Assembly (NCBI RefSeq): GCF_001640025.1
Contig: NC_031672.1
Span: forward strand, 434,001 to 498,000
DNA from: Sugiyamaella lignohabitans
Lineage: Eukaryota; Ascomycota; Dipodascomycetes; Dipodascales; Trichomonascaceae
Length of the DNA stretch: 64,000 nucleotides
Reading direction: 5' to 3'
Shown: positions 46,061 to 54,873 of the stretch, piece by piece
Layout: each line of letters begins with the position of its first letter
How positions within the stretch are numbered: position 1 is the stretch's first letter
Notes under the pieces: generated by a model
Seen by the model: the letters and a program-made list of their open reading frames with translations, nothing else
Told to the model about the DNA's origin: nothing
The model's database searches: none
Position numbers and translations under genes: made by a program

Positions 46061-46194
46061 GCCTCCGGCGGCTGGGGCTCCGCCCCAGACCCCGCTCCTC
46101 CTCTCGCTACGTTCGAGTCGGGCGTCGGAAAATGACCGAATCTCCTGCGAAGCAGGAGCTAGGCGTCTGGGGCGGAGCCCCAGCCGCCGGAGGC
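46061..46194 (-). repeat. GC-rich palindromic element, copy 7 (full, inverted)
   Basis: 134 bp, ends GCCTCCGGCGGC and GCCGCCGGAGGC; L module on the right side. It lies between the converging BUD3 (58 bp) and the next minus-strand gene (166 bp). Confidence 0.9.
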
Positions 46195-46360
46195 AGGAAA
46201 GGGAGACAGGGATTGTCATTATTGTTATATTAACTACATACACGCGTAAGATTTAGAGAAACTGCTATTAATCAGGCAATCGAGATCGGAACACAAAGAG
46301 CAAGTACATTATTCATTAGCCGTAACACATAAGAGACATTAAAGAAAGAAACTCATCAAG

Positions 46361-47695
46361 CTATAAGTTCATATCGTTCTCAGTAGTATCGTCTGGGTCG
46401 TTATTTGAGAGCTCTTGGGCTCGCTTGTTGCGACGGATTCTTCGTAATCTGCCTTGCATCACGTAGTAGGTGCCACGACGAATAATCAGTTCAATGAGGT
46501 CTTTTGTGTAATGATAGTCCTTGTTAGTGATAGCATAAATATTGTCGATAATTCTCTGGCGTTCAGCTTGCTCAGTATCACGAATCCAGGTTCGCTGGCC
46601 AAGTAGAAACCCTTCTTTCTGAAGCAAATCGAGAACCCGTTTCTCTCTCGTACGGGCTTCAGTAGGATTGTGTCCCAAGCCCATCAAATTGTAAAGCTCG
46701 GGGAGAGACATCCTACTTTCGGAATGCTTGCGACCAGTACGAGGAGGATTAGCTCCTGATAGAGCGCTAGAAGCGGCAGATGAAGATGACACAGTGATAG
46801 GACTGGCTGTACTATTGGTACTAGAACTAAACTGGACAGATTCGCCGACCTTTCTAGTATTCGATAACCTCCTTTTTGACTTTGGTGTATCGGCCGAAGT
46901 AGGACTAACACTACTCTTCGGACTAGGGGGGAGTATAGGAAGAGTGTTGGTTGTGAGATCGTCTGTAACAGAGGGTATTACTGATGACACAAGAGGAGCC
47001 TTGAATTCAGAAAAGTCCATAGAAAAAGAAGAAAACGAGTTCATTTGCGAATCGGTTAGAGAAGGAGAATACTGTAAACGACTGGGGTCATTCGTGTAGT
47101 TGGTTGTAGTTGAAAATGAGACATTGGGCTGCTTATAACCATCTTGTGAAAAGGATCCAGATGTTGAGGCACTTATAGTCGCATTCGAAGATGTGGAGGA
47201 ATTTGAAGAGCTCGCAATGTTAGAAGAGGTATTGGTATAAGTGTTCGAATAGGTATGATCGTATGAGGCACCGATATCGCTCACACCAGCCAAAGTGGAA
47301 GAAACTGAATCGGAAAAATCGTTGACCTCACCAAGGTAAGGACCATGATTTGAGGTTGAAATCATCATATCAGTAGGAGTTTGAGGCAGAACAGGTGACG
47401 AAGATGACGAGGTAGAAGCTGGGGCGGCGGTATGATGGGATCCCGATACATTTTGATGATTATTATTACCTTCAAACAAGAAATCGTCAAAACCACCTAT
47501 ATCGCTGAAATTAGTAGGGTTTGACAACAGAGCAGTAGGATAGTCTTTATAATTTATCGAATTGGAGCCACTATTGTTATTATTGTTATCAAACCACATA
47601 CCCGAGGTGTCAAAAGAAGAACCAGATAACGGACCAGACCCATTACTATGGTCGGTATTAAACGGATAATCGTCAAGATAGAGCCAGGAAGACAT
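46361..47695 (-). CDS. Unidentified protein, regulator-like, with a conserved-looking basic C-terminus
   Basis: 444 residues. The first 320 are low-complexity (Ser, Thr, Asn, Gly) with acidic aromatic patches such as SSWLYLDDYPF and DIGGFDDFLFEG, like activation domains. Residues about 329-425 are dense and ordered: SRMSLPELYNLMGLGHNPTE, then a basic helix RTREKRVLDLLQKEGFLLGQ, RTWIRDTEQAERQRIIDNIY and RLRRIRRNKR, resembling a fungal DNA- or partner-binding module, which I cannot name. A long upstream region and a possible leader intron agree with a regulated transcription factor. Sfg1 crossed my mind but I cannot support it. Confidence 0.6.
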   Translation of the reverse strand: MSSWLYLDDYPFNTDHSNGSGPLSGSSFDTSGMWFDNNNNNSGSNSINYKDYPTALLSNPTNFSDIGGFDDFLFEGNNNHQNVSGSHHTAAPASTSSSSSPVLPQTPTDMMISTSNHGPYLGEVNDFSDSVSSTLAGVSDIGASYDHTYSNTYTNTSSNIASSSNSSTSSNATISASTSGSFSQDGYKQPNVSFSTTTNYTNDPSRLQYSPSLTDSQMNSFSSFSMDFSEFKAPLVSSVIPSVTDDLTTNTLPILPPSPKSSVSPTSADTPKSKRRLSNTRKVGESVQFSSSTNSTASPITVSSSSAASSALSGANPPRTGRKHSESRMSLPELYNLMGLGHNPTEARTREKRVLDLLQKEGFLLGQRTWIRDTEQAERQRIIDNIYAITNKDYHYTKDLIELIIRRGTYYVMQGRLRRIRRNKRAQELSNNDPDDTTENDMNL

Positions 47696-47883
47696 TTTTA
47701 CAGTCGGATTTGTAAAAGGAATGAGAAAACAGGGGGGGGAAAGGTGCTGTTAAATCCCAGAAATAGACTATATATTATACGAATAGTCAGTCAGATCAGT
47801 GTAGAAAGACGTACAAAACAAGTGGTAAGCCGGTTAAATCAAGAAGTAAGAAGTAAGATCGAACTAAAGCGATAATCTTGCTC

Positions 47884-48034
47884 CTACGAAATGGTTAGCA
47901 TTTAGACTCGCAAGAAATGAAAAGAGATCCAGTTTTTACTAGTAAGACATTCCGATAAAAATAGAAAAGATCAGTCACATTCAGTACTACCCCTCTCGCA
48001 AGTTGGCTAAGAACCCCCACTCTGCGACACTTAC
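47884..48034 (-). other. Putative leader intron
   Basis: Minus-strand GTAAGT starts at 48034; GCTAAC at about 47899-47894 is followed by CATTTCGTAG ending at 47884, a branch-acceptor distance of 10 like the window's other introns. It would leave about 190 bases of leader before the ATG at 47695. Confidence 0.4.
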
Positions 48035-48746
48035 GAATCAACAGTAATATAAAACGCCCCTTAAATATCAATAAAAATCAATAAATAACCAGTTGATAGA
48101 AAAAAAAGACCCAGAATTTACTAGTCTTTTCAAAAATAGGATTTCGTAAAAAAGTGTGTAGTGATTTAATTGTCAAATGTTGGATCTTAATCCTAGTCGT
48201 CTGATCAACTGATAACGCGGCAGGATATACACACTGATAACGGGATAAAACAAATAACAATCTGCAAGATCTAATCAGTGAGATCTTAAGGCGGATAAAA
48301 TAAGCTAATAAAAAAAATCCACAGCACCACTGACAGGAACAGTCAAGAAAAAAAGATATTGGTAATGGATATCACAACAAAAATCTGGAAATTAAAATAT
48401 AAATTCTATCTATACAAGAAAAAAAATCGCCAAATCAAATCCAAAATCGGCTCTATACCTATATTTCTATATATATTACGATAATATGTTCAAATAATAA
48501 TTCCTCTCCCACACCCAATGATCCATTTTTTGGGTTACCCACCGGATTTAATATAGTTGGGTAATTTCAGTGCTTATTACACAAGTGGGAGGGGTTAATG
48601 CGTCAAAGATAAAGAAAAAAGCAACTATTGCCAAGTTTAAATTGGTCCAAGCATAAGCGTGAATATCTCAGTATGGGAGGTGGAACCGGCAGGTTTCGGG
48701 ATTTACTACGCTATGAGGGGTAACCATTGAGGTGGGGTTAGTGCGA

Positions 48747-48778
48747 GGGGAGAGGGGGGGTAGGGGGTGATCTAGGGG
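48747..48778 (+). other. Four-run G-quadruplex motif
   Basis: Runs of 4, 7, 5 and 4 G separated by AGA, TA and TGATCTA; a further GGGG precedes it at 48734. It is about 1.05 kb upstream of the regulator-like gene, in the template strand for that gene. Confidence 0.75.
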
Positions 48779-49269
48779 AGAGTAGGCAATAGACAGTGTG
48801 TGTTTATTAGTGGTGCTATTTTTTCTTGATGTTCAAAGTCGAGGAAATATGGGTAACTAATTTGCCACGAAATCAAATACTGGATGCACTGTAGCGAAAG
48901 CAGCTCACTATCAATTGCAATCCAAGAAAAGCAGGGGTCGGCACAGGTGATAAAGTTTAATCGATCGATACGACAGGTTAGGGTGCAAATCTTAGAGACG
49001 AGTATATTTAGAGATAGGTAATTTTCGTACTTCTCTATTTATACTTCTGAGGCTTATTAACGAGTTTATTGGATAGATTTAGAGTAATTTGAGCATTTAC
49101 ATGTTCCGCATTTGACAGTAGCAATTAATCTCTCCGACTCATACCGGTCTCCTAGTGCCCTCTAATATATATGAACATGGCTATTTGCGGTATAATTTAC
49201 GGTTACGGTTCTACCGCTTGTATTACCTCTCAAACGTATCTTTTGTAGAATACGCCAAGAGCTGTATTT

Positions 49270-49323
49270 GCCTCCGGCGGCTGGGGCTCCGCCCCAGACC
49301 CCGTGGCTCCTGCTTCGCAGGAG
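49270..49323 (+). repeat. GC-rich element, solo left module (copy 8)
   Basis: Exactly 54 bp, with the same ends as the copy at 40501. No gene end is near. Confidence 0.9.
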
Positions 49324-50152
49324 AGTCCTAATTCGTGTGGGAGTTGGAAGCACGTATAACTGTATTGCGTGGTTTATGCTCCATGTGCCTCCTTGTGGTC
49401 CAGGTAGTATCTCAACGTGTCTCTTTAAATATTTCATTGCTCTTAGCATAGCACTTTAGCACTTTAGGTCTTTAGCTCTTTAAGTAATCGTTGTAGTTCG
49501 TTCCCATGGCCGATTTTGAGTCTCGACCTGCACGCATCTCAGTCGTGCCAACTCCAATTCATACCCGATATTGGCCCTGGATGCTGTTCCCCGGTCCCCT
49601 ATCGCGTTATCTATGGCGCTATCTTTTTCTAGTTTCTCACGAATGCCCACTGTATTCCCTTCCTAGTCCCTTAGCCCCTCTCAGATCCCCGTATGCCCTC
49701 TCCACTAGCCCTCATTGCCTTTCCTAAACCGTTTCCGTCCTGTCCTGTCCTTTGAACTAGTATCCAGAAACCAGGCCACGGCATTAGCGTCGCAAATTCC
49801 TCGCAATCGACGAGTGATTCAATGAAAGTTTTGATAGACGGTTTATGACTGCGTGTTTATTGGCTGTCAATGACGCTATAGTGCATCTGATCCGCCCTCA
49901 CCTCATCTGAAAATGTCTTACTGGGCTCAGTTTTTAACGCTATATAAAGTTAACTATAGCCTGGTTAGTTAGCCTCTTGATCCCAATTGGACCACTGAGT
50001 CCACTGGTGGAGTTGTGAGATACTGGTTGGTTCTTATGTTCGTGATTCCTAGCGAGATGTGTTTCCCGCCTTGCTCTACTATTAATTGCTGACAGCTCGT
50101 GTCTGACCAGGATTTCATTCAAATAAGCATATACATTAGCGGAAAGAAAGGG

Positions 50153-50174
50153 AAGAAAGAAAGAAAGAAAGAAA
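50153..50174 (+). repeat. (GAAA)n microsatellite
   Basis: About five GAAA units in a purine-rich tract. Confidence 0.85.
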
Positions 50175-50489
50175 TAGCAAACGTTCATTCTAGGAACGAT
50201 TTTCCTGAAGTTTATAATCTGGAAATGATATTCGTTCTGTGCATTCTACTCAGTTTTGGATGTCGATAGATATGGCATGTGTGGTGTATAGCTTACTGTA
50301 ATAGTTGTATATAATACCTTTCCACTGACTTCCAGTAACTGGGTGAGAATTAACTTCTTGGTGGAAAAATTAAGACAAGCAAACTACTAAGTTCACCATT
50401 AGTAGTCACCAGGTAAATTAGGTAAACTGATGGCAGGGCAGTCCTAATCTAGCTTCTGGGACACAGTACATAGCACACATAGTACATTT

Positions 50490-50553
50490 CACTGCTGATA
50501 ATAGACTGTACTAGTACATCTCACAGCCGATAATAGATAGTACTAGTACAAAG
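50490..50553. repeat. 32-bp imperfect tandem repeat (two units)
   Basis: Units 50490-50521 and 50522-50553 share GATAATAGA and GTACTAGTACA, with seven mismatches in 32. Confidence 0.8.
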
Positions 50554-51066
50554 CAGATAGTATACCGTACATATTACACATTAAAATTACATGGAGTCAT
50601 GCAATGATGCTGCTATATTATAGATAATAGCTCTAGCGGAACAAGCGGAGCAATACTAGCGTAAATAAATATTTAAGACAAAACAAAACAAATAAAAGTA
50701 ACCTGTTTCTAACATCTGTGATGCGAGATTAGATATCGTGATACCGTTTGTTAGATATATCCAACCATAAGCATGGCTTCTAGATCGGAATCCCATGTCA
50801 AAAATAGCTGAATATCTCTGGGCACCGATAACGCACATTGCCAAAAGTGAACCTTATCGCACAACATTGACGCAATTTTCTTTTGACGAGGTGTAATCTC
50901 TGTTGATCACTGCGAAAAGTGGGGCGTAGATAAGTAAAAGATAGATTAGCGGGATCAAAACGGGAGGATAAGGCACGACAACCCGAACCCGGAATGTGTG
51001 GATTCTGAAGGCGATGAGCTCGCGATAAAGTCAACTCCAGCTTTATCATCGGGTGTCCTCTCCCGA

Positions 51067-51113
51067 GACTGGAGCGCTGCCCCAGATCCCGTGGCCCCTG
51101 CTTTGCAAGAGAT
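51067..51113 (+). repeat. Decayed left module of the GC-rich family
   Basis: GACTGGAGCGCTGCCCCAGA then CCCGTGGCCCCTGCTTTGCA keep the order of the L module, with the first 11 bases lost and several transitions. The spacer-like GATTTCTGG follows. Confidence 0.7.
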
Positions 51114-51419
51114 TTCTGGCATCCTCGGGTAGTTTGCAACGAGCTCAGAAGACTATCGAAAGGTTGGTCTACCATGGCTATTTTTTGTTTTCGCTAATCG
51201 GTCAGCATGCGGATGAGAGGAGCATGTGAACGCTTTTGCAGGTTCAACGATTTGCCCAATTTGTGGCTTCGTTTTGATTTGTCTACTGAGCCCAGCATCT
51301 CACTTTCATGATTTCTGAGAAGGTAATTCTATTGCCATAGTCAAGAAGCAGTGTTGAAGAGCGAAAGAAGAAAAGGGTTATTACGACGAAGAATAAGAAA
51401 AAGGAGACGGAGGAGCTTC

Positions 51420-51455
51420 GGAATTGGAACTGGAACTGGAATTGGAATTGGAATT
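51420..51455 (+). repeat. GGAAYT hexanucleotide repeat
   Basis: Six GGAATT/GGAACT units in tandem. Confidence 0.9.
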
Positions 51456-51488
51456 GGATCATAATTTGAAGAACAATTCGTGTCAACC

Positions 51489-51636
51489 TCGGCCCTCTGA
51501 GCACCCCCTCGCTCCGGTATCCCAAATACACACTGGACCCCCCACGTAACGACTCGAGCGCAGCGAGAGGAGCCACGGGGTCTGGGGCTTCGCCCCAGCC
51601 GCCGGAGGCAAGTCGGCCCCCTGAGTACCCCGTCAG
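51489..51636. repeat. 24-bp direct repeat flanking a solo right module
   Basis: TCGGCCCTCTGAGCACCCCC at 51489 recurs as TCGGCCCCCTGAGTACCCCG at 51613; 20 of 24 positions agree. The solo R module at 51551 lies between. Confidence 0.75.
51551..51609 (+). repeat. GC-rich element, solo right module (copy 9)
   Basis: 59 bp from GACTCGAGCGCAGCGAGAGG to GCCGCCGGAGGC, same start point as the solo right module at 10423. Confidence 0.88.
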
Positions 51637-52747
51637 TGGAGATGAACTCCGACACGTGATTGACAGAAACGCAGAGATCAACTGTAACCACTGCACCGCT
51701 AACAGTTGTAAGGTTATCTTTTAGTGAGAGAACGGGTGGGATTGGCATGCGTCTTATGACAGCTGACTTGCCGACTCTGTCAGCAGTCAGAGCTCAACAC
51801 CTGTGTTTCGGCCTATCGTAGAGGCCATCACATGCACTTCGCCGACTCAACTGTTCGTTTCGGTCCATTTTGTAGACGGCTGCATATCACACTGGTAATT
51901 ATTATTTGCTTCGCTTCTGGTGGCTAATTAATTTCAGTTTAAGGAGTATTTTAATATGCCTCACCGTTTTTTTGATTATAGTTGGCGTGAAAAGTTTCTC
52001 AAAAAAAAAGACATTTTCTGGATAAGTTGACAGTCTTCTTAAGCTTGTGAACAAGAGTTAAATTCTAAATACGAGGGCTATGACCCCTTATCTCGGATAA
52101 TCATTATTATGCTTATTATCCTAGTGCTCATATTTGCCTCATGACACATGTGCGCCGTTACTATCTTTCCTGCATCTCTCAACGACATGTCACCTCTCTT
52201 AGCGTGAAAAAGCAAATCCCTGCATGTTTGTATGCGCGCTGTACCTCCTCATTTTTCAAACGTGATATATAACAGTCGTCACGGTCAGTGCTATTATTTT
52301 CTATTGTCGTTTCTTTGGTTCATTTCTTTCCTTTGCCGTTGTTATTTCTAGTTTTGAAGCGCTCGTGGCTTGTTAGTTTTTGATTATTTTGATTATTTGT
52401 CTTTTTGTCGCTCTGTCAAAATTATTGAATTCTGTTTTATTCAGATTTTTGGTTTGTGGCACTCCAGTACTATTTGGGGGTTATTGAAGCATTTTTGTAA
52501 CCTCATTGACCATTTTTGATTAATTTTCGTACTTTTTCAGGGTTATTTCAGATATTATTGGATTATTTGTTTATTTGTTCAGTGCAAGTTCCACCGCCTT
52601 GACTGACGTTCTCCATCTGTGATCATAATTTGTTTATTGATTTTATTGCCAGAATTCCCATTGCAAGTTTTTATATACAAACCTAACTGTGTTCTGCCAC
52701 TACTGTTCTTACGATCTCCCGTACCGGTTCTTTATGCGTGCTATAAA
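51610..52747. other. Upstream region of the unidentified 590-residue gene
   Basis: About 1.1 kb without a gene. T-rich leader-like sequence from 52290 to 52620 and GTGATATATAAC near 52262, a possible TATA. Confidence 0.5.
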
Positions 52748-54520
52748 ATGGAATATGTGTATAACCATCCAGGGAATGGAAATTTAGTCCAGTATTACGA
52801 ATCCCTATTTCGACCACTATCAAACTATCCGCCTGATTATAGATCATCCTATGTTGATGGAGAACTGCCATATTTAGTATTACCTCCAGGCTCTTTACCA
52901 TTTAAAGCAAAAGGCAAGCTAAGTTCATCCCCTATTGCTTTGCGGGTCATAGAAGACGGAGTAGCTGCTGTCGCTCCAGCTGCTTCTAATGGAAGAATCG
53001 ATCACACAGAAGAGACGAGATTTGCAAATCAAGCCCTGTCATATTACGCTGAGGATTGTGTCAAAACTCCAGCGTTTTTGTTAAATGGAAGTTATGTTGC
53101 CTATGATTTTGTCGAAGAGGAATTTGTGTTCCCTAGCAAAGCTCGTAGTAAGGAGTTTGAGATCCATGTCGAACTGAATAGACGTTTCGCATTTGAAGCA
53201 GGAGAGATCCTTGTTAATAGCCTCAGCAATGCTGCTGGTGTTTTAAATTTGACGCCAGGTGAACTCGGTATAATCATCCCCTATGTACGAGCAGCTATCT
53301 TCTTTGATGCCTGTGCACAAATTCTCAAGGTTAGTCATCCTTTACAGATCGAGCATCAGTTAGAACGATATCATCCAGTTCGAGCTTTTGCTAGTGGGTT
53401 TACAAACGGCAAAATCCTTGATCAGTTCGAGAGTTTACAATCCCTTCGAAGGATATCCGAGGGTCCTATTCATATTATTAACTGCATGTTAGTCTTTCAT
53501 AGACTTCTTTTTCACGGATTGTGTTCTGATGAAGGATCTCCTTTATTTGGCACTGTTGATGTTAGAGAGACCCACGAGACCAACGCGAAGCCGTTACTAT
53601 TCGCTGGTGAGTACAGCTCATACCTTGAAGTGCGACGACTCATCTCTCAGAAGTTTCGTATACTACAGAAGAAGCAGCGGCAGCTGTTCCATCAAATGGA
53701 GATTGATAGCAAATCTCGCAAGTCGAGCAAGGAAGGGAAAGATGAGAAACCGAAACTGAAGCCTAAGCCTACTCCTGATCCTGAGTCAACAGGCCTTCCT
53801 TCTGCCCCAGTGGACTTTAAAGTCTTGCCATTCAACTGTCGAGACCCCTTTTCAATCCTGGCCAATGTGCCTCCCGAGAGCCCCTACTACGAACAAATGC
53901 ATCTATTGTGTTGTGGGTACGACATAGACCTTATGAGATCACAGAAGCAGTTTCCATCCGACTGGACTGCCGCCGTGGTCCATTTCCATCCAAAATTCGA
54001 TTTAGTGAAGTTCACCTATATCCTTGGAATAAACATCATTCACCCACGAATCAACGGCGAGTATATGTTGCAGCTGTACATGCAATTCAAGACCCGTTTT
54101 GACAACCTAGCCCCCTGGCTAACCGGCTTCAGATACAAAGAAATCGTGTCCGACGACACCAGCTTACGGCCGTTCATAGAAGAGAACAAATTCATTATGA
54201 AATCAGAGTCCAGTATCCAAAAGATATTCACACCACCGTCGTCCGATGCCACATTTGTTGACGTTAACAGAGCTGCTCACACCGAGAGTTTCCCTCGAAC
54301 TCTTGTTGGCAGTCTCGGTCCAGTGACGGAGTCTCTATCCGAAGCGGACCAACATGAAGAGTCTCAGCCACAGGTGCCAGAAGAGACGCCATCAGCTCAA
54401 AGTAGAAGGACTTCTGCTGTGAAGACAGCCACTGTAAACAAGACGGATTCCCCGGGGGTCCAGGTGAGTGCACTCTATGTAAAACCAGCTATTAACGAAG
54501 GGATGTGTTTATGTTCATGA
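52748..54520 (+). CDS. Unidentified conserved-looking cytosolic protein
   Basis: 590 residues from the ATG at 52748 (the frame is open upstream from GTG 52619, with hydrophobic leader-like residues). I do not recognise it. It appears folded over most of its length: LPYLVLPPGSLPFKAKG near the start, RFAFEAGEILVNSLSNAAG, IIPYVRAAIFFDACAQIL, a charged Lys-rich linker (about 355-380), then FNCRDPFSILANVPPESPYY and DWTAAVVHFHPKFDLVKFTY. The last 70 residues are disordered. CAG-GTGAGT at 54461-54469 is a strong donor, so the true C-terminus may differ from the stop at 54520. Confidence 0.7.
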   Translation: MEYVYNHPGNGNLVQYYESLFRPLSNYPPDYRSSYVDGELPYLVLPPGSLPFKAKGKLSSSPIALRVIEDGVAAVAPAASNGRIDHTEETRFANQALSYYAEDCVKTPAFLLNGSYVAYDFVEEEFVFPSKARSKEFEIHVELNRRFAFEAGEILVNSLSNAAGVLNLTPGELGIIIPYVRAAIFFDACAQILKVSHPLQIEHQLERYHPVRAFASGFTNGKILDQFESLQSLRRISEGPIHIINCMLVFHRLLFHGLCSDEGSPLFGTVDVRETHETNAKPLLFAGEYSSYLEVRRLISQKFRILQKKQRQLFHQMEIDSKSRKSSKEGKDEKPKLKPKPTPDPESTGLPSAPVDFKVLPFNCRDPFSILANVPPESPYYEQMHLLCCGYDIDLMRSQKQFPSDWTAAVVHFHPKFDLVKFTYILGINIIHPRINGEYMLQLYMQFKTRFDNLAPWLTGFRYKEIVSDDTSLRPFIEENKFIMKSESSIQKIFTPPSSDATFVDVNRAAHTESFPRTLVGSLGPVTESLSEADQHEESQPQVPEETPSAQSRRTSAVKTATVNKTDSPGVQVSALYVKPAINEGMCLCS

Positions 54521-54651
54521 AATAACACCGACAAACCGGTTCCTAAAACTTGCTACGACGTTACGATTGACATTTTTATCAATTTTTATTTATTGTTTCC
54601 TGTTTTTGTGCTGTTCATAGGTAATACTAATTTCGAGACGACGAGACAAAA

Positions 54652-54787
54652 GCCTCCGGCAGCTGGGGCTCCGCCCCAGACCCCGTTGCTCCTGCTTCGC
54701 AGGAGATTGCCAGGACCGTAGACGAAACGGACTCGAGCGAAGCGAGAGGAGCCACGGGGTCTGGGGCAGCGCCCAGCCGCCGGAGGC
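54652..54787 (+). repeat. GC-rich palindromic element, copy 10 (full)
   Basis: 136 bp, both modules present; one base missing near GCAGCGCCCAGCC in the right arm. It lies between the converging unidentified gene (131 bp from its stop) and GSF2 (86 bp). Confidence 0.9.
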
Positions 54788-54873
54788 ACAGTCACATCGT
54801 CACAATTTATTCAGTATTACTCATTATTGACATAACAGTTATTATTCTACAAGTATCGGGCACGTGCAGGTGC

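Larger units (their letters stand above)
47696..49269. other. Long upstream region of the regulator-like gene
   Basis: About 1.57 kb, AT-rich with A-tracts near 48050-48420, a possible leader intron and a G-quadruplex motif. No gene seen. Confidence 0.5.
49324..51066. other. Gene-poor region with simple repeats
   Basis: No supported gene. The frame at 49506-49727 is Pro/Leu/Ser-rich and unconvincing. Holds the GAAA run and the 32-bp repeat below. Confidence 0.5.

Noticed and set aside
49506..49727. 73-residue frame starting MADFES
   Set aside because: Rich in Pro, Ser and Leu, no neighbouring splice signals and no recognisable family.
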